51,802 nucleotides of DNA. Source: Alphaproteobacteria bacterium. Lineage in GTDB: Bacteria > Pseudomonadota > Alphaproteobacteria > Caulobacterales > Hyphomonadaceae. A program made the translations under genes and the position numbers. Shown one piece after another: positions 1 through 8,025 of the stretch (position 1 is its first letter; each line of letters starts with the position of its first letter). The DNA lies in assembly GCA_018830285.1 (NCBI GenBank), contig JAHJSB010000037.1:1-51802 (forward strand), read 5' to 3'. Below the pieces are notes generated by a model. It was not told the origin of the DNA. It worked only from the letters and a program-made list of their open reading frames with translations, and did not search any database.

Positions 1-187
1 AAGGGAAAAGATCAAAATAAAGACCATGAAACTGAGGCGCTTGCAGCACGCCAAATCTGCTGCTTAACTGAAAACCAGATGAGCCAAACCCTCCTTAAGT
101 CAGGCGGCCATCTGTCTCAAAATACCTGCCGACGGACACTTCGACGATCTCAAACGGTTCGCAAGGGACACAGAGTTTCACTTCAAA
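1..187. other. Left-edge sequence with no supported gene
   Basis: No intact gene is visible here. From about 140 onward the plus-strand frame that leads into the recombinase encodes resolvase-like residues without a start codon. Before about 120 none of the frames resembles a resolvase N-terminus. This suggests a deletion or insertion breakpoint at roughly 80-140. The minus-strand frame here is an antisense shadow. Confidence 0.5.
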
Positions 188-1450
188 TTGCGACGCGCCT
201 TTGCAGAGCGCGGCGCGCATGTCGAATGCCTGAATTTCAATTTCGAGGACACGCCTGAAGGCAAATTTATCGAGACGATCATCGCCGCTCAAGGGGAGCT
301 TGAGCGCGATCAAAACCGCCGTCAGGTGAAGCAGAAAATGATTGCCCGCGTCGAGAAAGGCTATTGGGTATTCCATGCGCCTGTGGGCTACAAGTTCACG
401 GCTGACCGGGCACACGGCAAGCTGATCGCACCCGATGAGCCGATAGCCGATTGTTTGCGCGAAGCGCTCAACGGTTATGCAGAAGGCCGGTTCCGCTCAC
501 AGGCTGAAGTGCAGCGCTTCTTGGAAAACCGGCCAGAATTTCCCAAAGATTTGCCAAACGGCAAAATACGGGCCTGGAAGATCACCAAGATTCTGCGCAA
601 CCCGATTTATGCGGGCTATGTGCAAGCGAAGAAGTGGGACGTGTCGCTTCGTCGTGGTCACCATGAGCCCTTAATCAGCTTTGCCGCGCATGAGCGCATT
701 TTGCACAATCTTGAGGCTGGTTCGCGTCCTGCTGCCCGCAAAGACTTCAGTCCAGATTTCCCCTTGCGTGGCTATGTTTCGTGCAGCGAATGCGGCAAGG
801 GAATGACAGGGGCATGGTCTAAGGGCTGTCGTCGTCATTATGCTTACTATCTCTGCGTCACACGCGGATGCTCATTGAAGGGAAAGTCAGTTCCGCGCGA
901 AAAGATCGAAGGCGGATTTGAAGACGTTCTCAAGAGCCTTCAGCCAAGTGCACAATTGTTCGCGCTTGCCAAGGCCATGATCAAAGATGCGTGGAACGCG
1001 CGCCTGGAACAGGCACGGTTAGAACGTGATGAATGGTGCAAGCAGCTCACGGCGATGGAAGGCCGGATCGACGATCTGCTTGACCGTATCGTTGAAGCCA
1101 AGAGTGAAAGTGTGATCGCAGCCTATGAAAAGCGGATCGAGAAATTGGAACGGGAGAAGCTTTTGCTGGTCGAAAAGGCCGCAATGCCCTTGCCAAATGA
1201 GGGCAGGTTAGAAGAATGTATTGAACTCGCCCTCAGATTCCTCTCAAGGCCTTGGGAAATATACAAAAATGGGAGTCACGCGGTCCGTCAAACGGTGTTG
1301 AGACTGGCGTTTTCGAAGCCTCTGACGTACTCGCCGGATGGCATGTATCGAACTATAGAAACCACCTTACCTTTCAAGGTCTTAGGTGGTTTTCACAACG
1401 AAAAGTGTGAGATGGTGCCGGTTGAGAGACTCGAACTCCCGACCCTCTGA
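188..1450 (+). pseudogene. Large serine recombinase, 5'-truncated
   Basis: This is the C-terminal part of a large serine recombinase, which would integrate or excise a mobile element. From the TTG at 188, residues 1-50 are the end of the resolvase domain (EDTPEGKF, then ELERDQNRRQ). Residues 55-165 match the recombinase domain. A zinc ribbon follows with C199, C202, C223 and C228, then a charged coiled coil at about 270-340. The reading frame stays open back to about 83, and 140-187 still encodes resolvase-like residues (DDLKRFARD). In-frame stops lie at 65-67 and 80-82. The N-terminal 60-80 residues, including the catalytic serine, are absent, so the protein is very likely inactive. The last codons and stop lie inside the opposing tRNA-Thr gene. 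The family call is firm. Whether the break is a true deletion or frameshift cannot be settled from the window edge. Confidence 0.8.
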
Positions 1451-1488
1451 TTACAAATCAGATGCTCTACCAGCTGAGCTAAACCGGC
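1413..1488 (-). tRNA. tRNA-Thr (anticodon UGU)
   Basis: Read on the minus strand, the sequence folds into a full cloverleaf. The acceptor stem is GCCGGTT/AACCGGC and the D stem is GCTC/GAGC. The anticodon stem is TCTGA/TCAGA around loop TTTGTAA, whose anticodon TGT lies at 1453-1455. The T stem has TTCGAGT in its loop. A discriminator A and an encoded CCA (1413-1415) complete the 76-nt gene. It decodes ACA (threonine). The truncated recombinase gene converges on it and overlaps its 3' half, which is the usual position for an element integrated at a tRNA 3' end. Confidence 0.95.
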
Positions 1489-1551
1489 GGCTGGAGCGGT
1501 GTCACTACTTCGATCGGCGCCGGGGCGCAAGTGGGTTTCCAGTCGCGTGGA

Positions 1552-2166
1552 TCAGCCAGCTAGGCGCGGCGGATAGGCGCCAAACCGGTCGAACGCCGAG
1601 AAGACGTCCCTGACGCCATCCAGGCCCTGCATCGACCGCAGCAACTGGTCCATAAGGGCAACGTCGAACGAAAACGCCATGTAGGCCCCGTCAGATTGCG
1701 TGCAGGTGCCGCCGAGCGCCCTGAACAGGCTGCGGGCCTTCTTGTTTTCGGACAGGACGTCGGCCTTGAGCGTGCTGATGCCCGCCTCCAGGCAGTCGGA
1801 CGAGATGGCCGCCATCAGGATCCGCGCCAAGCCCGTATTGTGATAGGCATCCAGCGTCGCGATCGCGAGTTCCGCGACACCGGTTTGCGGATCGCGAATC
1901 ACCCGGACAACGCCGATGGCCGGCAGGTCGTGTTCGGCCAGGTCCAGCGCGCCCCAGGCGAGATGGTTGACGCCATCAACGGCCAGGAGCCGCTCCAGCA
2001 CCGAATCCGGCACGTTCTTCATGCCCGAAAAGAAACGGTAATAGCGCGACTGGTCCGACAGGTTGGCAATGCTTTCACGCAGGCGCAGGCCGTCCTGCGA
2101 CCGGATCGGCCTCAGGTAGATGCGCTTGCCCGTCTTGAGGCTGGTATAGATGGCCCGGTTGTCCAT
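1552..2166 (-). CDS. GNAT family N-acetyltransferase
   Basis: This is a GNAT-fold acyltransferase of about 204 residues whose substrate cannot be predicted. The N-terminal beta strand reads IYLRPIRSQDG. The region AELAIATLDAYHNTGLARILM is the GNAT motif A strand and helix, although the acetyl-CoA loop is less canonical than the usual Q/RxxGxG/A. The region KARSLFRALGG is the late helix and turn. I chose the ATG at 2166 (MDNRAIYT). An upstream ATG at 2190 or GTG at 2271 would add residues with no family look, and no strong ribosome binding site decides. The gene lies alone, downstream of the tRNA-Thr region and divergent from the OmpA-like gene. Confidence 0.75.
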   Translation of the reverse strand: MDNRAIYTSLKTGKRIYLRPIRSQDGLRLRESIANLSDQSRYYRFFSGMKNVPDSVLERLLAVDGVNHLAWGALDLAEHDLPAIGVVRVIRDPQTGVAELAIATLDAYHNTGLARILMAAISSDCLEAGISTLKADVLSENKKARSLFRALGGTCTQSDGAYMAFSFDVALMDQLLRSMQGLDGVRDVFSAFDRFGAYPPRLAG

Positions 2167-2373
2167 GATGGATATGTTGCACCGCAACATGGAGAAACAA
2201 AGGCAGGAATGCAGCCTGTCTGTTATTTCATGTTCCGGCTGCCCGGGGCGCGTGGACACGAATTCTCGCAATCACCTTGCAACCGCCCCATTCGCCTCGC
2301 GGCCTGCACCTTTCGGCCCCAATTCAAGCGTAGGTCCAGTATCGACAACTATATATGCAAGAAGGAACACGCC

Positions 2374-2847
2374 ATGAAACGCTCGATGATCGCCCTTGCC
2401 GGCCTGACGGTCGCGGCCGTGATGCAGGCCCCCGCCTTTGGCCAGCTGCCACCGCCGCCGCCCACGGTGCCAGCCCATATTACCCACGAAAAAGCCTGTG
2501 AAGACGTGACCGTATCGGTCTATTTCTCCGCTTACGAAACCATGCTGTCATCCTACTCGATGCGCGCCGTGAACGCCGCCAGCGACCGCCTTGCGGGTTG
2601 CGCCGTCACCGAGATCAACGCCGAAGTCGTCTCGGAAGAGGCCCATTCCGATGAGGACTTCGCCACCCTGTCCGAAGCGCGCGCAACCGCGGTGCTCGAC
2701 GCCTTCAGTGCCCGCGGCATCCGCGCGCCGGAAGTGCACACCGATATCACTCCGAAGGTCGATGCCGCGATGCCCATGAGTGCAAAGGCCCCGCTGGCCC
2801 GCCGCGTTAACGTCGTGCTGACGGCTGAACCCGGTTACGGCCTGTAA
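2374..2847 (+). CDS. OmpA-like secreted protein
   Basis: This is a 157-residue exported protein. It has a signal peptide (basic MKRS, a hydrophobic core, and cleavage near AFG at about 24-25), then a short proline-rich stretch (LPPPPP). The rest resembles an OmpA-like peptidoglycan-binding domain. It has VYFSAYETMLSSYSMRAV, then LSEARATAVLDAFSARGI, which corresponds to the usual LSxxRAxAVxxxLxxxGV helix, and ends with RRVNVVLTA. No beta barrel is present, so it is probably a small periplasmic or envelope-associated protein. The start is set by GAAGGAA seven bases upstream. A good terminator follows. Confidence 0.7.
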   Translation: MKRSMIALAGLTVAAVMQAPAFGQLPPPPPTVPAHITHEKACEDVTVSVYFSAYETMLSSYSMRAVNAASDRLAGCAVTEINAEVVSEEAHSDEDFATLSEARATAVLDAFSARGIRAPEVHTDITPKVDAAMPMSAKAPLARRVNVVLTAEPGYGL

Positions 2848-2906
2848 GTCCTTTTTCCCTTGGCTGGATCGAAGGGATGTCACCGCTCCCCTTTGTCCAC
2901 CGCACT

Positions 2907-2945
2907 GCCCCGGACCGGTCGATTTGACTGTCCGGGGCTTTTCTT
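2907..2945 (+). terminator. Rho-independent terminator after OmpA-like gene
   Basis: A perfect 9-bp stem GCCCCGGAC (2907-2915) / GTCCGGGGC (2930-2938) is followed by TTTTCTTT on the plus strand. It sits 60 bases downstream of the OmpA-like gene. Confidence 0.85.
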
Positions 2946-2957
2946 TGCGCGGGATGC

Positions 2958-3368
2958 CTAGTCGAAGAAGGACAGGACAGCGCCGGCAAGACCGAGCGAT
3001 ACGAGGATATGGCCCCAGTCGACCACCAGGCCGGGCAGGTAATGATAGAAACCGTAAACAAAATCATAGGCCAGGATCGGCAAGGCCACGACCACGGCCA
3101 GCACCAGGGCCGTCGATACGCAGGCGGCAAGGCCCTTGGCGCCCTTGAGTTTCAGCACCCAGCCGAGCCCGAAGGCCAGCACCAGTTCGATCAGGAATCC
3201 GCCGGCGATCCAGGCTGGATTCGCGCCTGCCGCCATGTCCGCCGTATAGCCGCGCGCGGCCATCCAATGGCCTGAAAACAGCATTCCGTAGAAGAGGAAT
3301 CCGACGAAGAACATGACGATGGCGGCCAGCAGCACGCCCAGAAGGTTCACTCCACTGAGTCTTGGCAT
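2958..3368 (-). CDS. DUF1761 family membrane protein
   Basis: This is a 136-residue integral membrane protein with four predicted helices: LLGVLLAAIVMFFVGFLFYG, a second near IAGGFLIELVLAFGLGW, a third near STALVLAVVVALPILAY, and a C-terminal one near GHILVSLGLAGAVLSFF. The WMAARGYTADM segment after the first helix fits the DUF1761 family, whose function is unknown. The ATG at 3368 is chosen because GGGAGG lies seven bases upstream. The earlier in-frame start at 3383 adds only five residues. It is monocistronic and divergent from metG. Confidence 0.8.
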   Translation of the reverse strand: MPRLSGVNLLGVLLAAIVMFFVGFLFYGMLFSGHWMAARGYTADMAAGANPAWIAGGFLIELVLAFGLGWVLKLKGAKGLAACVSTALVLAVVVALPILAYDFVYGFYHYLPGLVVDWGHILVSLGLAGAVLSFFD

Positions 3369-3484
3369 GTTAAATCCTCCCAAGTTTCTTTCTTTTCCGG
3401 CTCACCACGCTAAAAGTCCCGTTCCAGCGGGCAGCCGACCCGAATATTGCCTCAAAACGCCCTAAGCGGAAAGAAAACACGCCC

Positions 3485-5215
3485 ATGACGCGACCCCGGC
3501 GCATCCTGATTACGTCTGCCCTGCCCTATATCAACGGCATCAAGCACCTCGGAAACCTGGCCGGCTCAATGCTGCCGGCGGACGTCTATGCGCGCACTAT
3601 GCGCCTGCTCGGCCATGACGTGACCTATATCTGCGCTACCGATGAGCACGGCACGCCGGCAGAACTGGCCGCGCAGGCGGCCGGAATGAGCGTACAGGCC
3701 TATTGCGACGAGCAGTATGAGATCCAGCGCAAGGCCGGCGAAGGCTTCAATCTCTCCTTCGACTGGTTCGGGCGTACGTCGCGTCCCGCCAACCAGGCCA
3801 TCACGCAGCATTTCGCGCAGGTGCTCGAGGCGCGTGGCCTGATCGAGGAGCGTACCAGCCAACAGGTCTATTCGGTGGACGATCGCCGCTTCCTGCCCGA
3901 CCGCTATGTTGAAGGCACCTGCCCGCATTGCGGGTTCGAGAAGGCGCGCGGCGACCAGTGCGACAATTGCGGGCGCCTGCTCGACCCAATCGACCTGATT
4001 GATCCCTATTCGTCTGTCTCCGGCAGCAAGAATATCGAGATCCGCGATACCAACCATCTCTACCTGCTGCAGGAAAAGTCGCAGGACATGATCCGTGCCT
4101 GGGTCAACAAGAAGGGTGCCAACTGGCCAAGCCTTGCCGTGTCCATCGCCAACAAATGGCTCGACGAGGGCTTGATCGCCCGCGCGATTACCCGCGACCT
4201 CTCCTGGGGCATAAAGGTTCTTGGGCCTGACGGCGCGCCCCGTCCCGGCTATGAGGACAAAGTGTTCTATGTCTGGTTCGATGCGCCCATCGGATACATT
4301 TCCGCAACGCAGGAATGGGCCGAGGCCACGGGCGGCGACTGGGAGGCCCTCTGGCTGACTGACAAGGGCGCTGACGAGACGGAATATGTCCAGTTCATGG
4401 GTAAGGACAATGTCGCCTTCCATACAGTCAGCTTCCCGGTCACGCTGCTGGGTAGCGGCGAGCCGTGGAAGACGGTCGACAAGCTGAAGGCTTTCAACTG
4501 GGTCACCTGGTATGGCGGCAAGTTCTCGACCAGCAACAAGCGCGGCGTGTTCATGGACCAGGCACTGGACCTGCTGCCGGCTGATTACTGGCGCTGGTAC
4601 CTGATCGCCAATTCCCCGGAAGGTTCAGACGCGGCCTTCACATGGGAAGGCTTCCAGGCGGCGGTCAATTCAGACCTCGCCAATGTGCTCGGCAATTTCA
4701 TCAACCGGATCACCAAATATTGCGTCTCCAAGTTTGACGGCAAAGTGCCGGACGGCGGCGAACCGGGCGAGGCCGAGGCCTGGATCATGGCCGAACTGGC
4801 CGAGCGCCTGCCGCGCCTGATCGGTTATTACGAAGACATGGAATTCCGCAAGGCCGCCGCCGAAACGCGCGCGATCTGGGCCGCCGGCAATGAATACCTG
4901 ACCAAGGCCGAACCTTGGGTGAAGTACAAGTCGGGCGTCGATGCGGCGGCTGTCGGCGTGCGCACGGGCCTGAACCTGGCGGCGCTGTTCGGCATCCTGT
5001 GCCTGCCGATCATTCCGGAGACAGGCGCAAAGATTCTCGACGCGCTGGGCGTGCCGGATGACAAGCGGACGTTCCGGTTCGACGACATTGCCGCCCTGCT
5101 CGACGCCCTGCCACACGGCCACGCGATTACTCCGCCAGACGTGCTGTTCCAGAAGATCGAGGACGAGCAGGTGGCGACGTGGACCGAACAGTTCGGCGGC
5201 GGGAACCAGGCCTAG
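3485..5215 (+). CDS. metG: Methionyl-tRNA synthetase
   Basis: This class I aminoacyl-tRNA synthetase (576 residues) charges tRNA-Met in the cytoplasm. The HIGH-type motif is HLGN at 21-24, after ALPYINGI. One zinc knuckle is formed by C146, C149, C159 and C162. VFYVWFDAPIGYISAT and the anticodon-binding helical domain follow. The KMSKS loop is replaced by KFSTSNKRG (346 onward), so the second lysine is a threonine. No C-terminal dimerisation domain is present. The order and length match the archaeal/E. coli-like MetRS type with a single zinc site. The stop overlaps the convergent phosphatase gene by four bases. Confidence 0.95.
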   Translation: MTRPRRILITSALPYINGIKHLGNLAGSMLPADVYARTMRLLGHDVTYICATDEHGTPAELAAQAAGMSVQAYCDEQYEIQRKAGEGFNLSFDWFGRTSRPANQAITQHFAQVLEARGLIEERTSQQVYSVDDRRFLPDRYVEGTCPHCGFEKARGDQCDNCGRLLDPIDLIDPYSSVSGSKNIEIRDTNHLYLLQEKSQDMIRAWVNKKGANWPSLAVSIANKWLDEGLIARAITRDLSWGIKVLGPDGAPRPGYEDKVFYVWFDAPIGYISATQEWAEATGGDWEALWLTDKGADETEYVQFMGKDNVAFHTVSFPVTLLGSGEPWKTVDKLKAFNWVTWYGGKFSTSNKRGVFMDQALDLLPADYWRWYLIANSPEGSDAAFTWEGFQAAVNSDLANVLGNFINRITKYCVSKFDGKVPDGGEPGEAEAWIMAELAERLPRLIGYYEDMEFRKAAAETRAIWAAGNEYLTKAEPWVKYKSGVDAAAVGVRTGLNLAALFGILCLPIIPETGAKILDALGVPDDKRTFRFDDIAALLDALPHGHAITPPDVLFQKIEDEQVATWTEQFGGGNQA

Positions 5216-6129
5216 TTGATCACCGGCGTTTCGGCAGGCGGTGTCGGCTCCCATTGCGTGGCCGGCGGGAACACGTCATCAAACCCGCCGCGAATGGACG
5301 GGCCATAGACCGGGTTCGGAAGAATGAACCAGCCATTGCCCCAAAGGCTCGCGACAGCGGGTGCATCGGTCATTGAACGGCGCTCGGCGACGCTCAATGC
5401 CTTGTCATTGAACGGGTCCGCGATGTCGCCCAGCTGGTCGCCCACCAATGCGATCACGCAATAGTTTTCAGAGATCATGGCGCGACGGCCATCCTTGCCT
5501 GACCCGTCCGGTGCATCGCCGCGCAGGAACAATGTCGATCCGTGGGAAAAGTCGCCAATCCCTGCGGCGCGCAATGTCTCCTCTGTTCCGGTCGCATTCG
5601 CGGCGTCCCGGTTTGTGTTGACGATGACCGTCACGCCCGCCGCCCGAATGCGATCAAGACCTGCCAGTGCACCCGGTATGACCACGGCCTTGCCTGCGCC
5701 TGTCTTCTCCCAGTTGTCCCAGATCGCAGGGGCGAAGCCGATTCCTTCGCGGGCGAAATAACCCATCGAGCCGAGGTTCCAGATCAGCGTCTCGTCTGCA
5801 TCAAACACGGCGGCCAGCGGCTTGCCTTCGCAGGTGAGGAATGATGGCTGCCCGGGCGCGCTTTCCGGTGTGAGTACAACGCTCTGTGTGGGCGCACTGG
5901 AAGCTGCCGTCTCGACGTAGCCCGCAATGCTTGCCCAGGCCTGCCGCATTGCCACGCTGGCTTCCGCCGAGGCGTACAGCCATTGCTGGCCGGGTATCGG
6001 ATCGGGTAAGTCGGCGACGGTTTCGGCTTGCGGCACCTCAATCGGGCTGTCGGCAACGGGTGTTTCAACCGGCACGGTCTGGCAAGCGGCCAGCAACGCC
6101 ACGAAGGCAAGGCTCATGATCTGTTTCAT
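5212..6129 (-). CDS. e(P4)-type HAD acid phosphatase lipoprotein
   Basis: This is a 305-residue lipoprotein of the class C acid phosphatase / 5'-nucleotidase lipoprotein e(P4) family, predicted to dephosphorylate nucleotides or other phosphomonoesters in the periplasm or outer membrane. The lipobox is LLAAC near residue 15. HAD motif I is FDADETLIWN, motif II is NTNRDAANATG, and the late acidic motif is GDQLGDI. In between it has helical cap residues (WDNWEKTGAG). The start ATG at 6129 gives a short lipoprotein signal. An upstream GTG at 6165 would put 12 residues before it. It lies just downstream of the M19 gene in the same direction, so co-transcription is likely. Confidence 0.85.
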   Translation of the reverse strand: MKQIMSLAFVALLAACQTVPVETPVADSPIEVPQAETVADLPDPIPGQQWLYASAEASVAMRQAWASIAGYVETAASSAPTQSVVLTPESAPGQPSFLTCEGKPLAAVFDADETLIWNLGSMGYFAREGIGFAPAIWDNWEKTGAGKAVVIPGALAGLDRIRAAGVTVIVNTNRDAANATGTEETLRAAGIGDFSHGSTLFLRGDAPDGSGKDGRRAMISENYCVIALVGDQLGDIADPFNDKALSVAERRSMTDAPAVASLWGNGWFILPNPVYGPSIRGGFDDVFPPATQWEPTPPAETPVIN

Positions 6130-6168
6130 GCCGCGTATTTCAAACGGGAACGCCGGAAAGTCCACCTG

Positions 6169-7284
6169 CTAGATTGTCGCCCACGCCTGCTTCATGACGC
6201 GCTCGAAGTTCCGCCCCATCACCTTGTCCACGACGCCGGACTTGTAGCCCAGCAGCGCAAGCTTGTCGGCAATCACGGGCATGCGCTGCGGGCCGTTCAG
6301 CCCCTCCACGAACGGCATCGGCCCCTCGCCGGGCGCCGCAACGCCTGCCTCGCGACGCGCCACAATGGACTCGTCCCACGCCGCCATGCTCTCCGGGCTT
6401 GTATCGAAGGCCAGCATGAACGCATCGCTGCCGATCCCGACATGATCCTCACCGCACGTATTCAGCGCATGCTCAAGGTGCGCCATGTAGGCTGCGAGAG
6501 GTGTCTGCTTCATATCGGTGGTCAGATAGCTTAGCTCGTAAAGGCCAACCACGCCGCCCTTTTCGGCAAGGGCGCGCAGCACATCATCCGTCTTGTTGCG
6601 CGGATGCGGATTCACCGCAGAACACCCCGCATGCGTGATCGCCGGCGCGTGGGTTGAAACCTTTATGGCTTCCAGCGTCGTCTCGCGGTCCGAATGGCTG
6701 AGATCGAGCAGCACTCTGTTTGCTTCCATGACAGCAATTGCTTCGCGGCCAAGTTCGGTGAGTCCCTGAGGACCTTCCGCTACCATCACACCTGTCCCGA
6801 AGGGAGAAGCCACATTGTAGGAAAGCTGCATCACACGCACGCCGCGCCTTGCAAACTCCGCAATTCGCTCGGTCTTGCCCTCATGCATCGTCGAGGCTTC
6901 AAAACCGAGAATGATGCCGACACGCTCTGTCGCAAAAGCCGCCTCGATATCCGCCACCGAGTCTACCTTCATGAACACGTCGGGATTGTTCGCGAAGACC
7001 TTCGCGTAGGACGCCAGCTCTTCCAGCGTCTCTGCATAACTGCCCTGGCTACCGCCGGCGGTTATCTTGAGCGCTGAAATACCCGTCGCGCGAATAAGGG
7101 CCTTCTCCTCATCGTTCAGCGGCTCATCGGAATTGCCGGGAATGACCATGTTGCCATTGATCATCAAGCGACGATGTTCAACTGGCGCACCTGCCTCCGG
7201 CATGCGCCTCGCACAGGCACCGAGAAAGCCGACGGCAGACACGCCCGCCCCGACACTAAGAACATTCCGTCTCGAAAAAGTCAT
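6169..7284 (-). CDS. M19 dipeptidase-like protein, Tat-exported
   Basis: This 371-residue protein belongs to the renal dipeptidase family (peptidase M19). A Tat signal (SRRNVLS, residues 4-10) with LGAC at 21-24 suggests export and possible lipidation. The bridging glutamate (E129 in GFEAS), H197 (DLSHSD) and H218 (ITHAGCSAVN) are kept. The N-terminal metal pair, normally HxD in DGHNDLP, aligns with INGNMVIP. There N45 and V47 replace His and Asp. A normal binuclear zinc site is therefore doubtful. It may be a diverged peptidase or a non-peptidase. It precedes the phosphatase gene in a likely two-gene unit. Confidence 0.85.
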   Translation of the reverse strand: MTFSRRNVLSVGAGVSAVGFLGACARRMPEAGAPVEHRRLMINGNMVIPGNSDEPLNDEEKALIRATGISALKITAGGSQGSYAETLEELASYAKVFANNPDVFMKVDSVADIEAAFATERVGIILGFEASTMHEGKTERIAEFARRGVRVMQLSYNVASPFGTGVMVAEGPQGLTELGREAIAVMEANRVLLDLSHSDRETTLEAIKVSTHAPAITHAGCSAVNPHPRNKTDDVLRALAEKGGVVGLYELSYLTTDMKQTPLAAYMAHLEHALNTCGEDHVGIGSDAFMLAFDTSPESMAAWDESIVARREAGVAAPGEGPMPFVEGLNGPQRMPVIADKLALLGYKSGVVDKVMGRNFERVMKQAWATI

Positions 7285-7362
7285 GTCGGCTACCAGTCTA
7301 TCTGAAGCGGCTCATGTAAGTTACGCGTCGCTCCCTCTGTCAATCATCGCAGCGGAGTGCAA

Positions 7363-8025
7363 TCAGGTCCGCTCGAACATCACAGCCAGATTATTGGCGG
7401 GCATCTCGATAACATCCAGCAGTATCAGGTCTGCCAGCGAGGCAAGCGGCAGCAGCTCCATGTTGAGATCTCGCACACCCCATTCCAGATCACGCCGCTT
7501 CAGGTCTTCGCTGAAACGCGCATTGGACGGCGCCATGATGCCATCGCGCCCAAACGGCCCGTAAACGAACAGCCGCCCCTTGGGTTTCAGCAATCTGCCC
7601 GCGCCCGCAAACAGGCCCTCTACGGCGCTCATCGGCGCAATGTGCACCATGTTGATCGAGACGACGACATCCCACGGCGGCTCAGCCTCCGCCTCGCCCC
7701 AGTCGGGCAGGCTCGCATCGAGGGCGAGCGGCCCGTACAGCCGGTCATGTGTCGCCGCAGCCACCCAGGCGGCCTGGCTGACCCGGCTGTGCGCATCCAC
7801 GTCCGAATAGGTCCACTCCAGACCGGTCAGTTCATCCGTAAGAAAGGCGCCATGCTCGCCCGTGCCGGACGCGATCTCAAGGACCCGGCCGTCACGGGCA
7901 ACATGCTGCGCGAACACGTCGCGGATCGGCTCGCGATTGCGCGCAACCGACGGCGAAAAGCGCCGCCCGTCTTCGCCAGTCTCGCGGGCTTCCAGCGCAA
8001 CCGGTTTAGCGGGAATTTCGCTCAT
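7363..8025 (-). CDS. DUF938 class I SAM methyltransferase-like protein
   Basis: This 220-residue protein is of the DUF938 family with a Rossmann methyltransferase fold. The SAM motif I is RVLEIASGTGEHG at about 47-59. The acidic residue after strand 2 is in WTYSDVDAHS, and motif IV is WDVVVSINMVHIAP. Then come GRLLKPKGRLFVYGPFGRDG and the family's late region with ARFSEDLKRRDLEWGVRD. The substrate is unknown. Its ATG overlaps the stop of the acyl-CoA ligase gene (ATGA at 8022-8025), which implies translational coupling. A link to acyl-CoA metabolism is therefore possible but is only inferred. Confidence 0.85.
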   Translation of the reverse strand: MSEIPAKPVALEARETGEDGRRFSPSVARNREPIRDVFAQHVARDGRVLEIASGTGEHGAFLTDELTGLEWTYSDVDAHSRVSQAAWVAAATHDRLYGPLALDASLPDWGEAEAEPPWDVVVSINMVHIAPMSAVEGLFAGAGRLLKPKGRLFVYGPFGRDGIMAPSNARFSEDLKRRDLEWGVRDLNMELLPLASLADLILLDVIEMPANNLAVMFERT

